Source: Branchipolynoe longqiensis (taxonomy: Eukaryota; Annelida; Polychaeta; Phyllodocida; Polynoidae). From it: a DNA stretch of 64,000 bases. Below, piece by piece: positions 51,167 through 61,129 of the stretch. Location of the stretch: the NCBI GenBank assembly GCA_030323885.1, contig CM059199.1:40680590-40744589 (forward strand), in the 5' to 3' direction. How positions within the stretch are numbered: the stretch's first letter is position 1; every line of letters begins with the position of its first letter. Made by a program: the position numbers and the translations under genes. A model generated the notes under the pieces. It searched no databases. It saw nothing but the letters and a program-made list of their open reading frames with translations, and was not told the DNA's origin.

Positions 51167-51469
51167 TTGGTTGTTGGGAGTTTCACGTCCTGGCAACATT
51201 TAAGGTAATATCAAGATGGGTACCGACTTGTGACAGTGTGCACTCATGATGACTTATTAGTGCTGCCCCACTGGGAGACCAGGCTGCCAGCACCATGACC
51301 TGATATCCCACTCAGCACAATATGCTGACACTGAGCCAACCAGTTCGTTTCCTATCCTAATAGGGCCGAGCGCCTAGCTATGAAGTGGTAAGCATCAATT
51401 TTTAAGTCATTGGTTTGACTCAACCAAAACGGGAGACGGACGCTTAACTCATTCGGCCATCCCGTCTGC
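51167..51469 (-). mobile_element. SINE-A copy with internal deletion in the head
   Basis: Tail, body and outer head (AAAACGGGAGACGGACGCTT, CATTCGGCCATCCCGTCTG) are present, but the box B region is deleted between CTCAACC and AAAACGG. Confidence 0.83.
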
Positions 51470-51484
51470 GTATTTCGATAAGTA

Positions 51485-51625
51485 TCTTAGTTTTGAAACT
51501 GTCATGCTTTCATCGGGCTATGCAAATTTAATAGATGTATCAGTATCTATATTTGATATGTATAACCAAAGCTGTTAGTGTTTTGGCTTAGACAATTTGA
51601 TATTTTTATCCGACTATTCCCCTTT
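51485..51625. mobile_element. TTAA-type MITE, internally deleted copy
   Basis: CATCGGGCTATGCAAATTTA, GTATCTATATTTGATATG and ATCCGACTATTCCCCTTTAA match separated parts of the 345-bp MITE. Much of the middle is missing. Confidence 0.6.
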
Positions 51626-51949
51626 AAAAGGGAGACAGGTGGAGAGAGAATAGAGCCCGGGTAGGTGTTTTCCATTAGTTCTTTCCTAATTCATTTGTAA
51701 ATGTTTTTTTTAAACGTTTTTACAAATTAATTTTTGTTATTATTTTTTTTTAAAAGAAGTAAGTCAATGGCCATCAAGAGTGAATTTGCCAGCATCGCGA
51801 CATAAACCTTGGGAACTAATCTACGCCTAAATACCCGCCGACCAATCAGATGTTCTTAGCTGCCCGGCCGATTGCCTCCAAATGTCAAGGATAAGACTTA
51901 GCGCAACTGTTTTCGCTCCCAGTAATTGGAGCGGCTTGTCCATGTGCCT
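51626..51949. other. No gene seen; T-rich
   Basis: T- and A-rich spacer; nothing recognised. Confidence 0.4.
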
Positions 51950-52510
51950 AATGGTGAGAGCAGTGGGTGGCTGGTGGGGATTGGGGAGCAGGGATTGGGG
52001 GGATGGAAGAACAGCAGATGGGGGGGGGGGACTGGATGAGGGAGGGGGTGGAGGGGTGGACGGGAGGAGAGATGGGGGAAGGGTAGGGGGTAGAAGAGAG
52101 GGGTAGGAGGGAAGGGAGGGGGGAGAGGTTAGAGGGGGAGAGGATGGATGGGGAGAGAGAGGGAGAGGAGGGAGGGGAAGAGGAGGAAAGGGGAGAGGAG
52201 GAGGGGGAAGAGAAGGGAATGGGGGGCAGAGGGGGCAGGGGGAGAGGAGGGAGGGGGGAGAGGAGGAGGGGGAGAGGAGGGAAGGGGAGAGGAGGCAGGA
52301 GGAGAGGAGGGAAGGGGAGAGCAGGAGAGAGGGGGAGAGGAGGGAGGGCAGGATGGAGGTGGGAAGGAGGGACTGGTAAGAGAGGATGGAGGGAGAGATG
52401 AGGGACGGGGAGAAGGGAGTGGATAGAGGAGATATTTGGGAGAGAAACAAGGCGGGATAGGAGGGTGGGGGATAGGAGGGTGGGGGACAAGAGAGAGGGG
52501 GGGAGGGAGG
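51950..52510. repeat. GGA/GGGGAGA-type polypurine tract
   Basis: About 560 bp of nearly pure purine on the plus strand. It resembles the 39.9 kb tract but is more G-rich. Pro/Ser/Leu minus frames of 207 and 180 codons are compositional. Confidence 0.88.
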
Positions 52511-53032
52511 GGGAGAGAATCAGTTGCTATGGCTTACATTTCTGTGCCTGTTGATGTGGGACAGCGTTAAATAATCAGTTATACAAATAACACACTCACG
52601 ATACTACGAATAATACCATAAAAGAGATCCTAGTAAACAATTTCAGATATTATTTTTATAACGCTGACAATATTACTACTATTAATAGCAAGACAAGGTC
52701 AGTTATTAAGTCAACACATCCTTCATAATACTATTATTATTAACACACCGGAAATCCCCATAAACACCCTCGCATATAAATTTCATATACGACTCACAAT
52801 ACTACTACTATTATTCATAACAAATTGTAAAATCCATATAACAACCGTCAGATATTAATTTCACAGCAGTCGAATATAAAATACCATCGCAAAAGAAATT
52901 ATAGTTTAGGATGCAGAATACAGAATCCAAAGAGAAAACCTTATTGTATGTTATTTTTTATTCCACCCTGCCACCTAATTTTAATCTCTCTGGGTGATTG
53001 ATAATAAGACTAATGACGTCTTAATGGTAGAC
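52511..53032. other. No gene seen; AT-rich with ATTATTA motifs
   Basis: Contains loosely repeated ACACTC/GATACTACTA-type segments spaced about 90-100 bp (52585, 52715, 52800), possibly a decayed tandem repeat. Confidence 0.4.
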
Positions 53033-53159
53033 TTACCCAAAGACCCTATAACACTAAGACGGCTCACTTAGCCTGTACTGTGTAATCAAGAGAACAGCCA
53101 GTGCACCAGGTGGTGGGTTTGATCATTTTGATAGCATTGGAGTGTCAGAAGAAACCCTG

Positions 53160-53695
53160 CTGTCACTTGGTAGGTGCGTGGTGGGGGTTTAGGGATGTCG
53201 AGGTGGTGTGGTTCGGGTGTAGGGATGTGGTGGGGTGTAGGTATGTGTGTGTTGGGGGTGTAGGTTTGTGGTGGGTGTAAGTGTGTGGTGTGTGTGCTGG
53301 GGGTGTAGGTGTATGTGGTTGAGGTGTTGGTGGGTGTGGTGAGGGTATAGGCGTGTGGTGGTGGTGTAGGTGTGTGGTGGTGGTGGTGTAGGAATAGCAT
53401 GTGTGTTGTGGGAGTGTAGGTGGGGGGTCGTGGGTGGAGGGGGTTTAGGGAGGTGGTGGAGGCATAGGCATATGGGGTGGAGGTTTAGGGCTGTGGTGAG
53501 GGTGTAGGTGTGTGGTGCGGGTCTAGGGATGCTAAAGATGTTGAGGTGCGCTCTGCAAGACCCCTACAACTCCACCACAAACCAGCTACACCTGCACCTC
53601 CACCACACACACCCTACACAACCACCACACACATACACCCCCACCATACACCACTACACCCCAACCACATACAGCGTCAACCCCAACCACACAGA
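53160..53695. repeat. GTGTAGGTGTGTGGTG array followed by its inverted form
   Basis: From 53160 to about 53530 the plus strand is G/T-rich (GTGTAGGTGTGTGGTGG units). From about 53555 to 53695 it is C/A-rich with CCACCACACACAYACACC units. The polarity switch makes a large imperfect palindrome. Confidence 0.8.
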
Positions 53696-53719
53696 ATGTG
53701 TGTATGGGGCAGGGGTGGG

Positions 53720-54285
53720 CTGGGTGGAGAGGTGGAGGGGCAGGCATACATCAGGGAGGGGGAGGGGATCATGAGGTGTGGTGTTAGAGTGCCAACTGAG
53801 GTGGGTGAGGAGGGGGAGAAGGAATGTGGGGGAGGAAGAGGGAGTGTGTGGAAGGAGGAGGTGTAGAAGGAGGGGGAAGGGGGGGTGGTGTGGTGTGAGA
53901 GCGGCGAGTGAGGTGGGTGAGGAGGGGAAGGGGAGAGGGGAAGGGGGAGAGGGAGTGTGGGGGAGCGGAGAGGAAGGGAAAGGGGAGGGAGAAGGAGGAA
54001 GGGGGAGGGAGGTGTGGTGTGAGAGTGCTGGGTAAGGTGGATGAAAAGGGGAAGGGGAGGGAAATACGGTGATGCCAAGGGAGGGTGGGACGAAGGGGAC
54101 AGGGGATGGGGATGGGGACTGGAGGGGAGTGAGGGAAGGGGAGGGAGAGGGAAGGGCTGTGAAGCCAGGAGGAGGGAGGGTTGGGGGGAGAAGACGGCAG
54201 GGAGAGGGAGGGGGATGGAGGGGGAAAGCGTGGGTGAGGGTGGGGGAATGAGGGACGGCGGGGCAGAGGGAGGCAGTAGGCGGAC
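53720..54285. repeat. G-rich polypurine array
   Basis: GGAGGGGAAGGGGAGAGG-type sequence with loosely repeated blocks (GAGGTGGGTGAGGAGGGG at about 53799 and 53910; similar at 54034). Four long frames overlap it on both strands; none is credible. Confidence 0.85.
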
Positions 54286-54629
54286 CATCGGCCAAATCCA
54301 AATGACAGGCAATCTCTCTTTTTTTATTTTAAACTCACCTTCTCACCTTGTAGGCCTATGTGTTTACATGTGAAGCACCAGCCAGCAGCCGGGCTGATCA
54401 AACCCACCTCGAGATGGCACTGCAAAATTGACATTACCATGGGAGAGATAGGGAGTGAGCCGTCTTAGTGTCATAGGGTCTTTGACTTACCTAAGGGTAT
54501 TTCTTCATTAATTTCAATCGGAAGCCATACAGAATATCTTAATCAACCCGCATACAAAGCTTCAAATTAATCACTTTTTTAAGCTGGCAAATAAGCAGAG
54601 AGATCCTATTACATATAACAGCCAAACAT

Positions 54630-54948
54630 ACAATTCGAGCGCCCGTTCCCCGTGCTCTTAGATCGTGGGTTCGAACCCTGGTCGAGTCAAACCAATGACT
54701 TAAAAATTGATACTTGTTGCTTCCTAGCCAGGCACCTGGCATTAATAGGATAGGGCAGGCACTGGTTTGCTCAGTGTCAGGATAATGTGACTGAGTGGGA
54801 TATCAGGTCATGGTGCTGGTGGCTTGGTTTCCCAGTGGGACAGCACTATAAAGTCTCCATGAGGGTGCATTGTTAACAAGTCGGTACCCATCCTGATATG
54901 ACCTTAGATGTTGCTAGGATACAAAACAAGAACAAACAAACATAAAAC
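54630..54948 (+). mobile_element. SINE-A copy (H1 head partial, T1 tail)
   Basis: The head from TAGATCGTGGGTTCGAACCC, a near-consensus body and the T1 tail to ACAAACAAACATAAAAC are present. Confidence 0.87.
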
Positions 54949-55084
54949 AGCTCTGGGATGACAGGGTGGCGTCATCTCTGAGAGGGCGGGACATCCTTGC
55001 TTTGACTAGTACACTGCTAATACGATAGATGGCGTTGTGACTGGCTGTACTTTTATTGTTGCTGACATTTAGCCGAATATTTGT
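54949..55084. other. Short spacer, no gene
   Basis: Nothing recognised. Confidence 0.4.
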
Positions 55085-55345
55085 AATCTTACCCCAGTCA
55101 GATCGAGGACTTACAGAATGTATTTGTCACTACCTAACCTGGTGCTCGGCATTAGTAGGATATGAAGAGGACCGGTTTCCTCAGAACCAGGATAATGTGA
55201 CTGACTGGGAAATCACATCATGGTGCCATTGGCCTAGACTCCCAGTGGGTCAACACTTTAAACTCACTATGAATGCACATTGTCATAAATCAGTAACCAT
55301 CCTGATATGAAAAAGTCATGTGTTGCCAGGACGCACAGTTCCAAA
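55085..55345 (+). mobile_element. SINE-A copy, old and diverged
   Basis: CACTACCTAACCTGGTGCTC, CCAGGATAATGTGACTGACT and GTTGCCAGGACGCACAG are readable, but identity is low. Head missing. Confidence 0.72.
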
Positions 55346-55907
55346 CGATCAAACCAATTTGCTGCGAGGGTTAATAGTAGATATTAGGGTTTAGGGTTTG
55401 TACAACGGTTGCTCTACTGCATTAACTTCTCCCATTACAACTCCACAACAGCGGGCTGGGGGAACTCTCAACCAATGCGCCAATTCAGGCAGTAGCAAAG
55501 TATATATTTTTCCTAGCAATTATACTTGTATAATATGCTATACATCATATATATGTTTTATGTATTAAAGTTATGCTAGTATTAAGGCGAGTAAGGGAAG
55601 ATTCCCTATATTGATCACTCATATGTTGTGTACTAATTTATGGGTGCCCCCCCCCCCCCCTTTCTCTGGTTAGGAATATCAGCCAAACCTAGTAAAAGAA
55701 CAAAAATCCTCTGACGCGAGTGAGGTTTCCTGCACCCATCAGGTGCGGGGAAGCATCAGAGGTGGCGCCACCAGTCATGAGCATGGGAAGGAGGCAGTAC
55801 AGAGTATTCGGTGTAATAAAATATATCACAAAATAATTTTCTTCCACGCATAATACTCCCACAATGCATTATACCTCACACACACATATATATATTATTT
55901 ATATATA
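55346..55907. repeat. Dispersed repeat with inverted ends (about 55,556-55,880)
   Basis: TAAAGTTATGCTAGTATTAA-GGCGAGTAAGGGAAG at left faces a rough inverse (CTTCCACGCATAATACTCCC, ATGCATTATA) at right, with GGTGGCGCCACC in the interior. Motifs match the repeats at 7.5, 7.9, 16.9 and 41.5 kb, suggesting a palindromic MITE family. A C-run lies at 55648-55660. Confidence 0.5.
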
Positions 55908-56088
55908 GGTAGTAGTCTGCACTGACCTCTCAGGCAAGTAACCACATAGACAGGTAGGCATGGGTAGTGTGTTGATATCATGGAGCCTAAGTGATGTAAT
56001 GGTTAGCACACTGGCCCGGAATGCAAAGAGATGTGGGTTCGAGTCCCACTCTAGGCGCAATATTTCCCATTTTCATCAACCCCATGAC

Positions 56089-56090
<2 letters not shown>
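55908..56090 (+). mobile_element. SINE-C copy with a well-kept tRNA-like fold
   Basis: Box A GATGTAATGGTTAGCAC and box B GGGTTCGAGTCCC are intact. GTGGG pairs perfectly with CCCAC as a T stem and GCCTA with TAGGC as an acceptor stem. (TA)n follows at 56089-56112. Confidence 0.8.
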
Positions 56091-56119
<29 letters not shown>

Positions 56120-56255
56120 GATAGAGAGAGCGTTCAAGTCTAACTTGGAGTGCTGGAAATGTAAATTTAGTGCCACTCGCAGGTGGCGATATATAGCGAT
56201 ATATAGCGAATGGTAGACAGGAAGTGTGAACACTTATTTGTCTCTCATTTTTTTT

Positions 56256-56318
56256 GGTACATTAGTTGTCCCAAGCAGGGGAAATCCCAGTCACAGACGA
56301 CTGGTCTTCCCCACTCCA
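56256..56318 (-). mobile_element. SINE-A T2 tail fragment
   Basis: GGTACATTAGTTGTCCCAAG and CACAGACGACTGGTCTTCCC match the inverse of the T2 tail only. SINE-E follows directly. Confidence 0.65.
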
Positions 56319-56321
56319 CTG

Positions 56322-56505
56322 ATGGTCGATAGAAAGCCCGAGCCTACACTTTTACCGACCCAAGGGATTTTTAACCTCCCACACCACATAGACATGGTAT
56401 GAGAGCAACCGGCCTTTGATGACGCTGTAAGTTATACACAGCGGTGGAAATCCAAATTGGCAGAGCTGGGGGCACGGGCATGGCATCACCCTGCACTATC
56501 ATGTT
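56322..56505 (-). mobile_element. SINE-E copy, head missing
   Basis: The inverse of the SINE-E body: CACTTTTACCGACCCAAGGG, CAACCGGCCTTTGATGACGC, GTGGAAATCCAAATTGG and GGGGGCACGGGCATGG. 5'-truncated. Confidence 0.78.
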
Positions 56506-56777
56506 CATATTTTGGCACAAAGTTCCTCACCAATTATTTGGAGCATAATCCGTGTAATTTTAAGCAATTTAAATTTGGGAGATGTTTCTCTATTTCAGGA
56601 ACGGCAGACAGGAGACATACAGCACATCATACGTCGTGACATTTTAGAAAATGAGAAAATTAACTTCAATTCCAGGATATTAATTCTTAGTTATTTAAAG
56701 AATTGACACAACTTGGACCAAACAGGGAACAGACAGGGTTTGTGCGTGAAAGAGTGAGTGCAAAACTAATACCTCAA
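56506..56777. other. No gene seen
   Basis: AT-rich spacer; short plus frames of 60-64 codons not recognised. Confidence 0.4.
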
Positions 56778-57137
56778 GATAGTTTGTTTGTTTGTTGTTG
56801 GTTTACGTCCTACCAACATCTAGTCATATCAGGACGGGTACTGACTTGTGACAGTGCACACTCATGGCAATGTTATAGTCCTGCCCCACTGGGAACCCAG
56901 GCCACCAGCACCATGACCTGATACCCCACTCAGTCACATTATCCTTACACTGAGCCAAACAGTTATTGCCCTATCATAATAATGCCGAGCGCCTGGCTAG
57001 GAAGCAACAAGTATACATTTTCAAGTCTTTGGTTTGATTCGACCAGGGTTCGAAACCCACATACCCATGGGTTCGGATCTCGCAATCTCCCAAAACAGGA
57101 GACGGACGCTCAACTAATTCGGCCACCCCGTCTGGTG
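56778..57137 (-). mobile_element. Full-length SINE-A (H1 head) with 11-bp TSD
   Basis: TAATACCTCAA is duplicated at 56767-56777 and 57138-57148. The plus reading goes from GTTTGTTTGTTTGTTGTTGG to CGGCCACCCCGTCTGG. The head has a duplicated GGGTTCG-like segment (57047-57075), giving a head variant shared with the 92 and 15,422 copies. Confidence 0.9.
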
Positions 57138-57148
57138 TAATACCTCAA

Positions 57149-57723
57149 CATATGCCTACCATAAAATTCACTGGATATAAATAAATATACAGATATTCGT
57201 ATGCATATATTTTATTTATATATATACTTTTCGTTTTGATTTTAAACAAAAAATGAAGTTAAAAAGACAGATCGTTCTATATACCGAACACATGTATTTG
57301 AACAAATTTCGCCAATTATTATTACACATAAAGCCTTTCAATATAATAATAGCAATAATAAAGTAATAATAATACTAATAACAATCTAAATTTAATAGCG
57401 CATCTTCACTAGCACTGTAGCAGGAGCGATAGATACCCAAGGGGCTGAACAATAAAACCACAACACGACACACTCACAACACCTGGCCCTATGAATTTAT
57501 CAATTTTAAATGTCGCTAATATTAGCAGTAACACTCAGTGAAATGTTGACAAACCAGAGACTCGTTGGAAGGTGAATTGGATCAGGGGGTTGGGAGGGTG
57601 GAATCAGTGTGGGCTTGGATTAAGGACGTCCTGTAGGAAGGCTTTGATGTGTTCCAAGTTTTCCCCCCTTAATTAGCGCCAACTCTTCAGAGACCATTCG
57701 CCGCTATAAATCCAACTCCAGCC
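57149..57723. other. No gene seen; AT-rich
   Basis: AT-rich with ATAATAATA patches at 57345-57385. The right part (57536-57720) is more mixed and unassigned. Confidence 0.4.
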
Positions 57724-58528
57724 GTCTGCGCCAGATAAATGTCGTCTGAATTGAATAAATGTTGTCTGGATTGAATAAATGTTGTCTGCATTGAATAAAT
57801 GTCGGCTGCTTTGAATAAATGTTGTCTGCACCAGATACATGTTGTCTGCATTGAATAAATGTTGTCTGTGTTGAATAAATGTTGTCTGCACCAGATAAAT
57901 GTTGTCTGCATTGAATAAATGTTGTCTGCGTTGAATAAACGTTGTCTGCATTGAATATGTCATCTGCATTGAATAAATGTCATCTGCATTGAATAAATGT
58001 TGTATGCATTGAATAAATGTTGTATGCATTGAATAAATGTCATCTGTGTTCAATAAATGTTGTCTGTATTGAATAAATGTTGTCTGCATCGAATAAATGT
58101 TGTCTGCATTGAATAATTGTTGTCTGCATCGAATAAATGTCGTCTGCATTGAATAAATGTCGTCTGCATTGAATACATGTTGTATGCATTGAATAAATGT
58201 TGTCTGCATTGAATAAATGTTATCTGCATTGAATAAATGTCACCTGCATTGAATAAATATTTGCATTGAATAAATGTTGTCTGCATTGAATAAATGTAAT
58301 CTCTGTGGAATAAATGTTGTCTGTGTTGAATACATGTTGTGTGCATCGTACAAATGTTGTCTGCATGGAATAAATGTTGTCTGCATTGAATACATGTCAT
58401 ATGCGTTGATTAATGGTGTATGCATGGAATAAATGTTGTCTGCATTGAATAAATGTTGTCTGCATTGAATAAATGTGGTCTGCATCGAATAAATGTTGTC
58501 TACATCTAATACATGTTGTCTGCATTGA
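57724..58528. repeat. 20-bp minisatellite, about 40 units
   Basis: The unit ATTGAATAAATGTTGTCTGC recurs with substitutions (GTTG/GTCG/GTCATC) and a few short units. Because 20 is not a multiple of three, three units complete a 60-bp coding period, giving Gln-Cys-Arg-Gln-rich minus frames of up to 178 codons. Not considered a gene. Confidence 0.92.
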
Positions 58529-58923
58529 GTCAGGTGAATTGAAAAGAATTTCATCTGATCTAAGACCATTTTCCAGATTCTGTAGGTTTGTCTACCCTCC
58601 CAGTAAAACTTCTTTGTCAGAATATACAGCTGAGTAAATTATATATTATCATTATTAATGATTGTACTGGATGGGTGTGTTTGGGTGTTTGTGTGTGTTT
58701 GTGTGTGTGTGTGTGTTTTGGGGTTGGGTGGGTTATTTTTAAGGATAGTGGAGATTAAATAGTATACAAGATGACGGCATGCTATAGTTTCGTGTTGTTC
58801 TTGGGATTAATCGAATTCAGCACCAAAGTTTGACCACTTCATGTAAATCTAGCCCTCTTCATATAATATATGAGGGATGTAGCTACCCTAACATTTTTAT
58901 ATATTTATACAGTAGTTGATTAA
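58529..58923. other. No gene seen; short (GT)n
   Basis: (GT)n at about 58680-58718; the rest unassigned. Confidence 0.4.
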
Positions 58924-59737
58924 AGCTGCATAGTCCGATGAAAACATCAACTCTTCAAAAACAAAATGTGCAAGTAGATTTGAACCTATGTATCCAACTG
59001 AGATTCTGGCACACTTATTAGGCGCATATTGCTACATATAAGCTTATAGCAAGTAAGATATTAATACAAACAAGGAAGCGTGTTCTTCAGTGTTATGTGT
59101 GGTCTACTCTAATGTATGGGGCTGAGACATGGACAATCTCTAAGAAAATTTACAAATGTTTAGCAGCATTTGAGATGTGGACTTATCGAAGGATGATGAA
59201 AATATCATGGTCAAAGAAGATCACCAACAAAGAAGTTCTCAGAAAAATTAAAAATAAGAAAAGCTTGTTTGCCACTATAGAGACAAAGAAACTTATTTAT
59301 TTTGGCCACATCATTCGTCAGAGTTCAATATACCGTACATTGTTGGAAGGAAAGGTGAATGGCAGCAGAGGGAGAGGGAGACCAAGAACATCATGGTTTA
59401 CAAATATTTCACAGTGGACAGGCTTGAATTATTCACAGTCTATCAGAACAGCACACCATCGGATTGCATCCAACCCTCGACTAGAGGACGGAACTATTGA
59501 TTGATTGATTGAAGCTTATACTAATTCAATTTAATACAATATATTACTGCTGAAGCCTAAGAGTTTTGGAAAGCATGCCAGAATTAATGATATATGTCTA
59601 CACTTCAAATATCTCCTAAGTTACTAATTTTTAAGCAAACTTACTTCAAACTAAAGTATGGCATATTATAACGATCAGCTTAATGTATTTATCTAAGAAA
59701 ATGACAGAAACTCAAAACTATTCAACTTTAAGCATGG
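58924..59737. mobile_element. TTAA-type MITE interrupted by a truncated LINE
   Basis: Left TIR AGCTGCATAGTCCGATG, right end TATTCAACT, TTAA at 58920-58923 and 59738-59741. Without the LINE it is about 342 bp, matching the 24,343 copy. This copy best shows the TTAA duplication. Confidence 0.82.
59049..59511 (+). pseudogene. 5'-truncated LINE fragment inside a MITE, with TSD
   Basis: AAGCTTATA is duplicated at 59040-59048 and 59512-59520, so this 463-bp piece inserted as such. The frame to 59504 encodes LMYGAETWTISKK, FEMWTYRRMMKISW, FGHIIRQSS and GRGRPRTSW, the same C-terminal region of a LINE ORF2 as at 37,051. It has a 15-bp in-frame deletion (five residues) relative to that copy and otherwise few differences. 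The 3' tail is a GATT repeat. Both copies begin within about 25 bp of the same LINE position. No RT catalytic motif is present, so it cannot move on its own. Confidence 0.88.
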
Positions 59738-59741
59738 GAAA

Positions 59742-59860
59742 TTTCAGTCGCAGACAATTGGTCTTCCTCATTCCACTACTCCTTTCCCTATCCTAGTAAT
59801 GCCGAATGCCAGGCTAGGTAGCAACAAGTATACATTTTTAAGTCACTGATTTAAATTGAC
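59742..59860 (-). mobile_element. SINE-A T2-tail fragment
   Basis: GGGAAATTTCAGTCGCAGAC, TTGGTCTTCCTCATTCCACT and the adjoining body block, cut before the head. It directly abuts the TTAA MITE. Confidence 0.75.
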
Positions 59861-59864
59861 AAAA

Positions 59865-60455
59865 CCAGATGTGGTGGCTGAATCGGTAGAGTGTAGACTT
59901 CCCGTGCGGAAAGTCAGGAATTCAATTCTCGGTTGCGTCAAACCAATGACTTACCAAACTGATACTTTGAATCGGTAGAGTGTAGGCTTCCCGTGTGGAA
60001 AGTCAGGAATTCATTTCTCGGTCGCGTCAAACCAATGACTTACCAAACTGATACTTTGAATCGGTAGAGTGTAGGCTTCCCGTGAGGAAAGTCAGGAATT
60101 CAATTCTCGGTCGCGTCAAACCAATGACTTACCAAACGGATACTTTGAATCGGTAGAGTGTAGGCTTCCCGTGCGGAAAGTCAGGAATTCAATTCTCAGC
60201 CGAGTCAAACCAATGACTTACCAAACTGATACTTGTCACTTTCCTAGCCCGGCGCTTGACTTTATTAGTATAGGGAAAGCAATGGTTAGCTCAATGTCAG
60301 GATAATGTGACTGAGTGGGATATGGGGTCACGGTGCTGGCGACCTGTTCTCCCAGTGGGGATGCACTATAAAGTTGCCATGAGTGTGCACTGTAACAAGT
60401 CGGTACTCGTCCTGATATGACATTAGATGTTGCCAGGAAATAAAACTCCAACAAA
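59865..60455 (+). mobile_element. SINE-A with its tRNA-like head tandemly repeated four times
   Basis: An H2-headed SINE-A. Four units of exactly 89 bp begin at 59880, 59969, 60058 and 60147, each with GAATCGGTAGAGTGTAG, CTTCCCGTG, TCAGGAATTCA and GTCAAACCAATGACTTACC. Only the last continues into the rest of the body and the T1 tail. Each unit contains box A- and box B-like sequence. Confidence 0.92.
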
Positions 60456-60691
60456 GAACCTATACATATCCCGCTGACAATATATGTTATTCAGTAGGCA
60501 GTCTCATTCAATATGCAATATTACAAATGTCAACTTGATGATTAATTCCGAAGAGAGATCCCAATCAGCATAATCTCAAACATATATCCATGTTCTCTGG
60601 CTGAGTAGCTGTCATTGCAGAATATGCGTGGTCTTGTAGTGCATAAAATAAATATGCATTGGGTACATAATAGATTCAGGACATATGAGAC
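60456..60691. other. No gene seen
   Basis: AT-rich spacer; nothing recognised. Confidence 0.4.
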
Positions 60692-60935
60692 TGTCTCAAA
60701 AGGTGCTAAGCAATATTGGACAAAACTGTGTCCATTGTAACGATCAACATACTATCTGCTCATGCATTTGCTCAGGATAAACTGATTTGTTTTTTACATG
60801 GTGTTTCATAATCCCAATAGAATACATATTGATTTGAAGCAAATGTCCTTGTGTTTTCAGTGTAACCGTTTCTGTGCTGTTTTGTGTCAATCGTTAAAAT
60901 GGACATACAAAAAAGAGTTATCACCTTTTGAGACA
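60692..60935. mobile_element. Small inverted-repeat element (TGTCTCAAAAGGTG TIR)
   Basis: TGTCTCAAAAGGTGCTAA at 60692-60709 faces its inverse (TTATCACCTTTTGAGACA) at 60918-60935, with 17 of 18 matching. 244 bp, no ORF. It resembles mariner-type termini; no TSD confirmed. Confidence 0.68.
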
Positions 60936-61129
60936 TTCGGAAATGCAATTCATTATGGTTGAAATAGAACTCTGTTTTTTTTGTGTTTTTTTTTTCAAAA
61001 AAGATCTTATCCTAGACTATTTTATTTTCTGAACATGATTAAATTATGTCTCTGATGTTATTCTATCACATTTATTAGGTTTTCATTGCCTGTTATCTTA
61101 CTTCACATACACAGGATGTTCTAATTAAG
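60936..61129. other. No gene seen; T-rich
   Basis: T-rich spacer. Confidence 0.4.

Larger units (their letters stand above)
53040..54484. mobile_element. Unclassified 1,445-bp TIR element filled with minisatellite arrays
   Basis: The left end CAAAGACCCTATAACACTAA, then GACGGCTCACT (53040-53070), is repeated inversely at 54454-54484 with one mismatch in 31 bp. ACTTACC is duplicated at 53033-53039 and 54485-54491, a 7-bp TSD. Inside lie a GT/G-rich array (53160-53530), a shorter array of opposite polarity (53555-53695), and a G-rich purine array (53720-54285). No transposase frame is seen. Superfamily unknown. Confidence 0.8.

Noticed and set aside
53654..54312. Two overlapping minus frames of more than 200 codons
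   Set aside because: Pro/Ser/Leu-rich readings of a G-rich polypurine array inside a TIR element.
55988..56059. Genuine tRNA gene
   Set aside because: T stem and part of the acceptor stem pair well, but the anticodon arm does not, and two other copies with the same flanks show a SINE (family C).
57673..58569. Gln/Cys-rich repeat protein and CRISPR-like regular array
   Set aside because: A 20-bp head-to-tail minisatellite without spacers; period not a multiple of three and frames are only incidentally open. The genome is eukaryotic.
59880..60235. Cluster of four tRNA genes
   Set aside because: Each 89-bp unit is the SINE head plus body sequence and does not form a proper cloverleaf; the last unit continues into a SINE.
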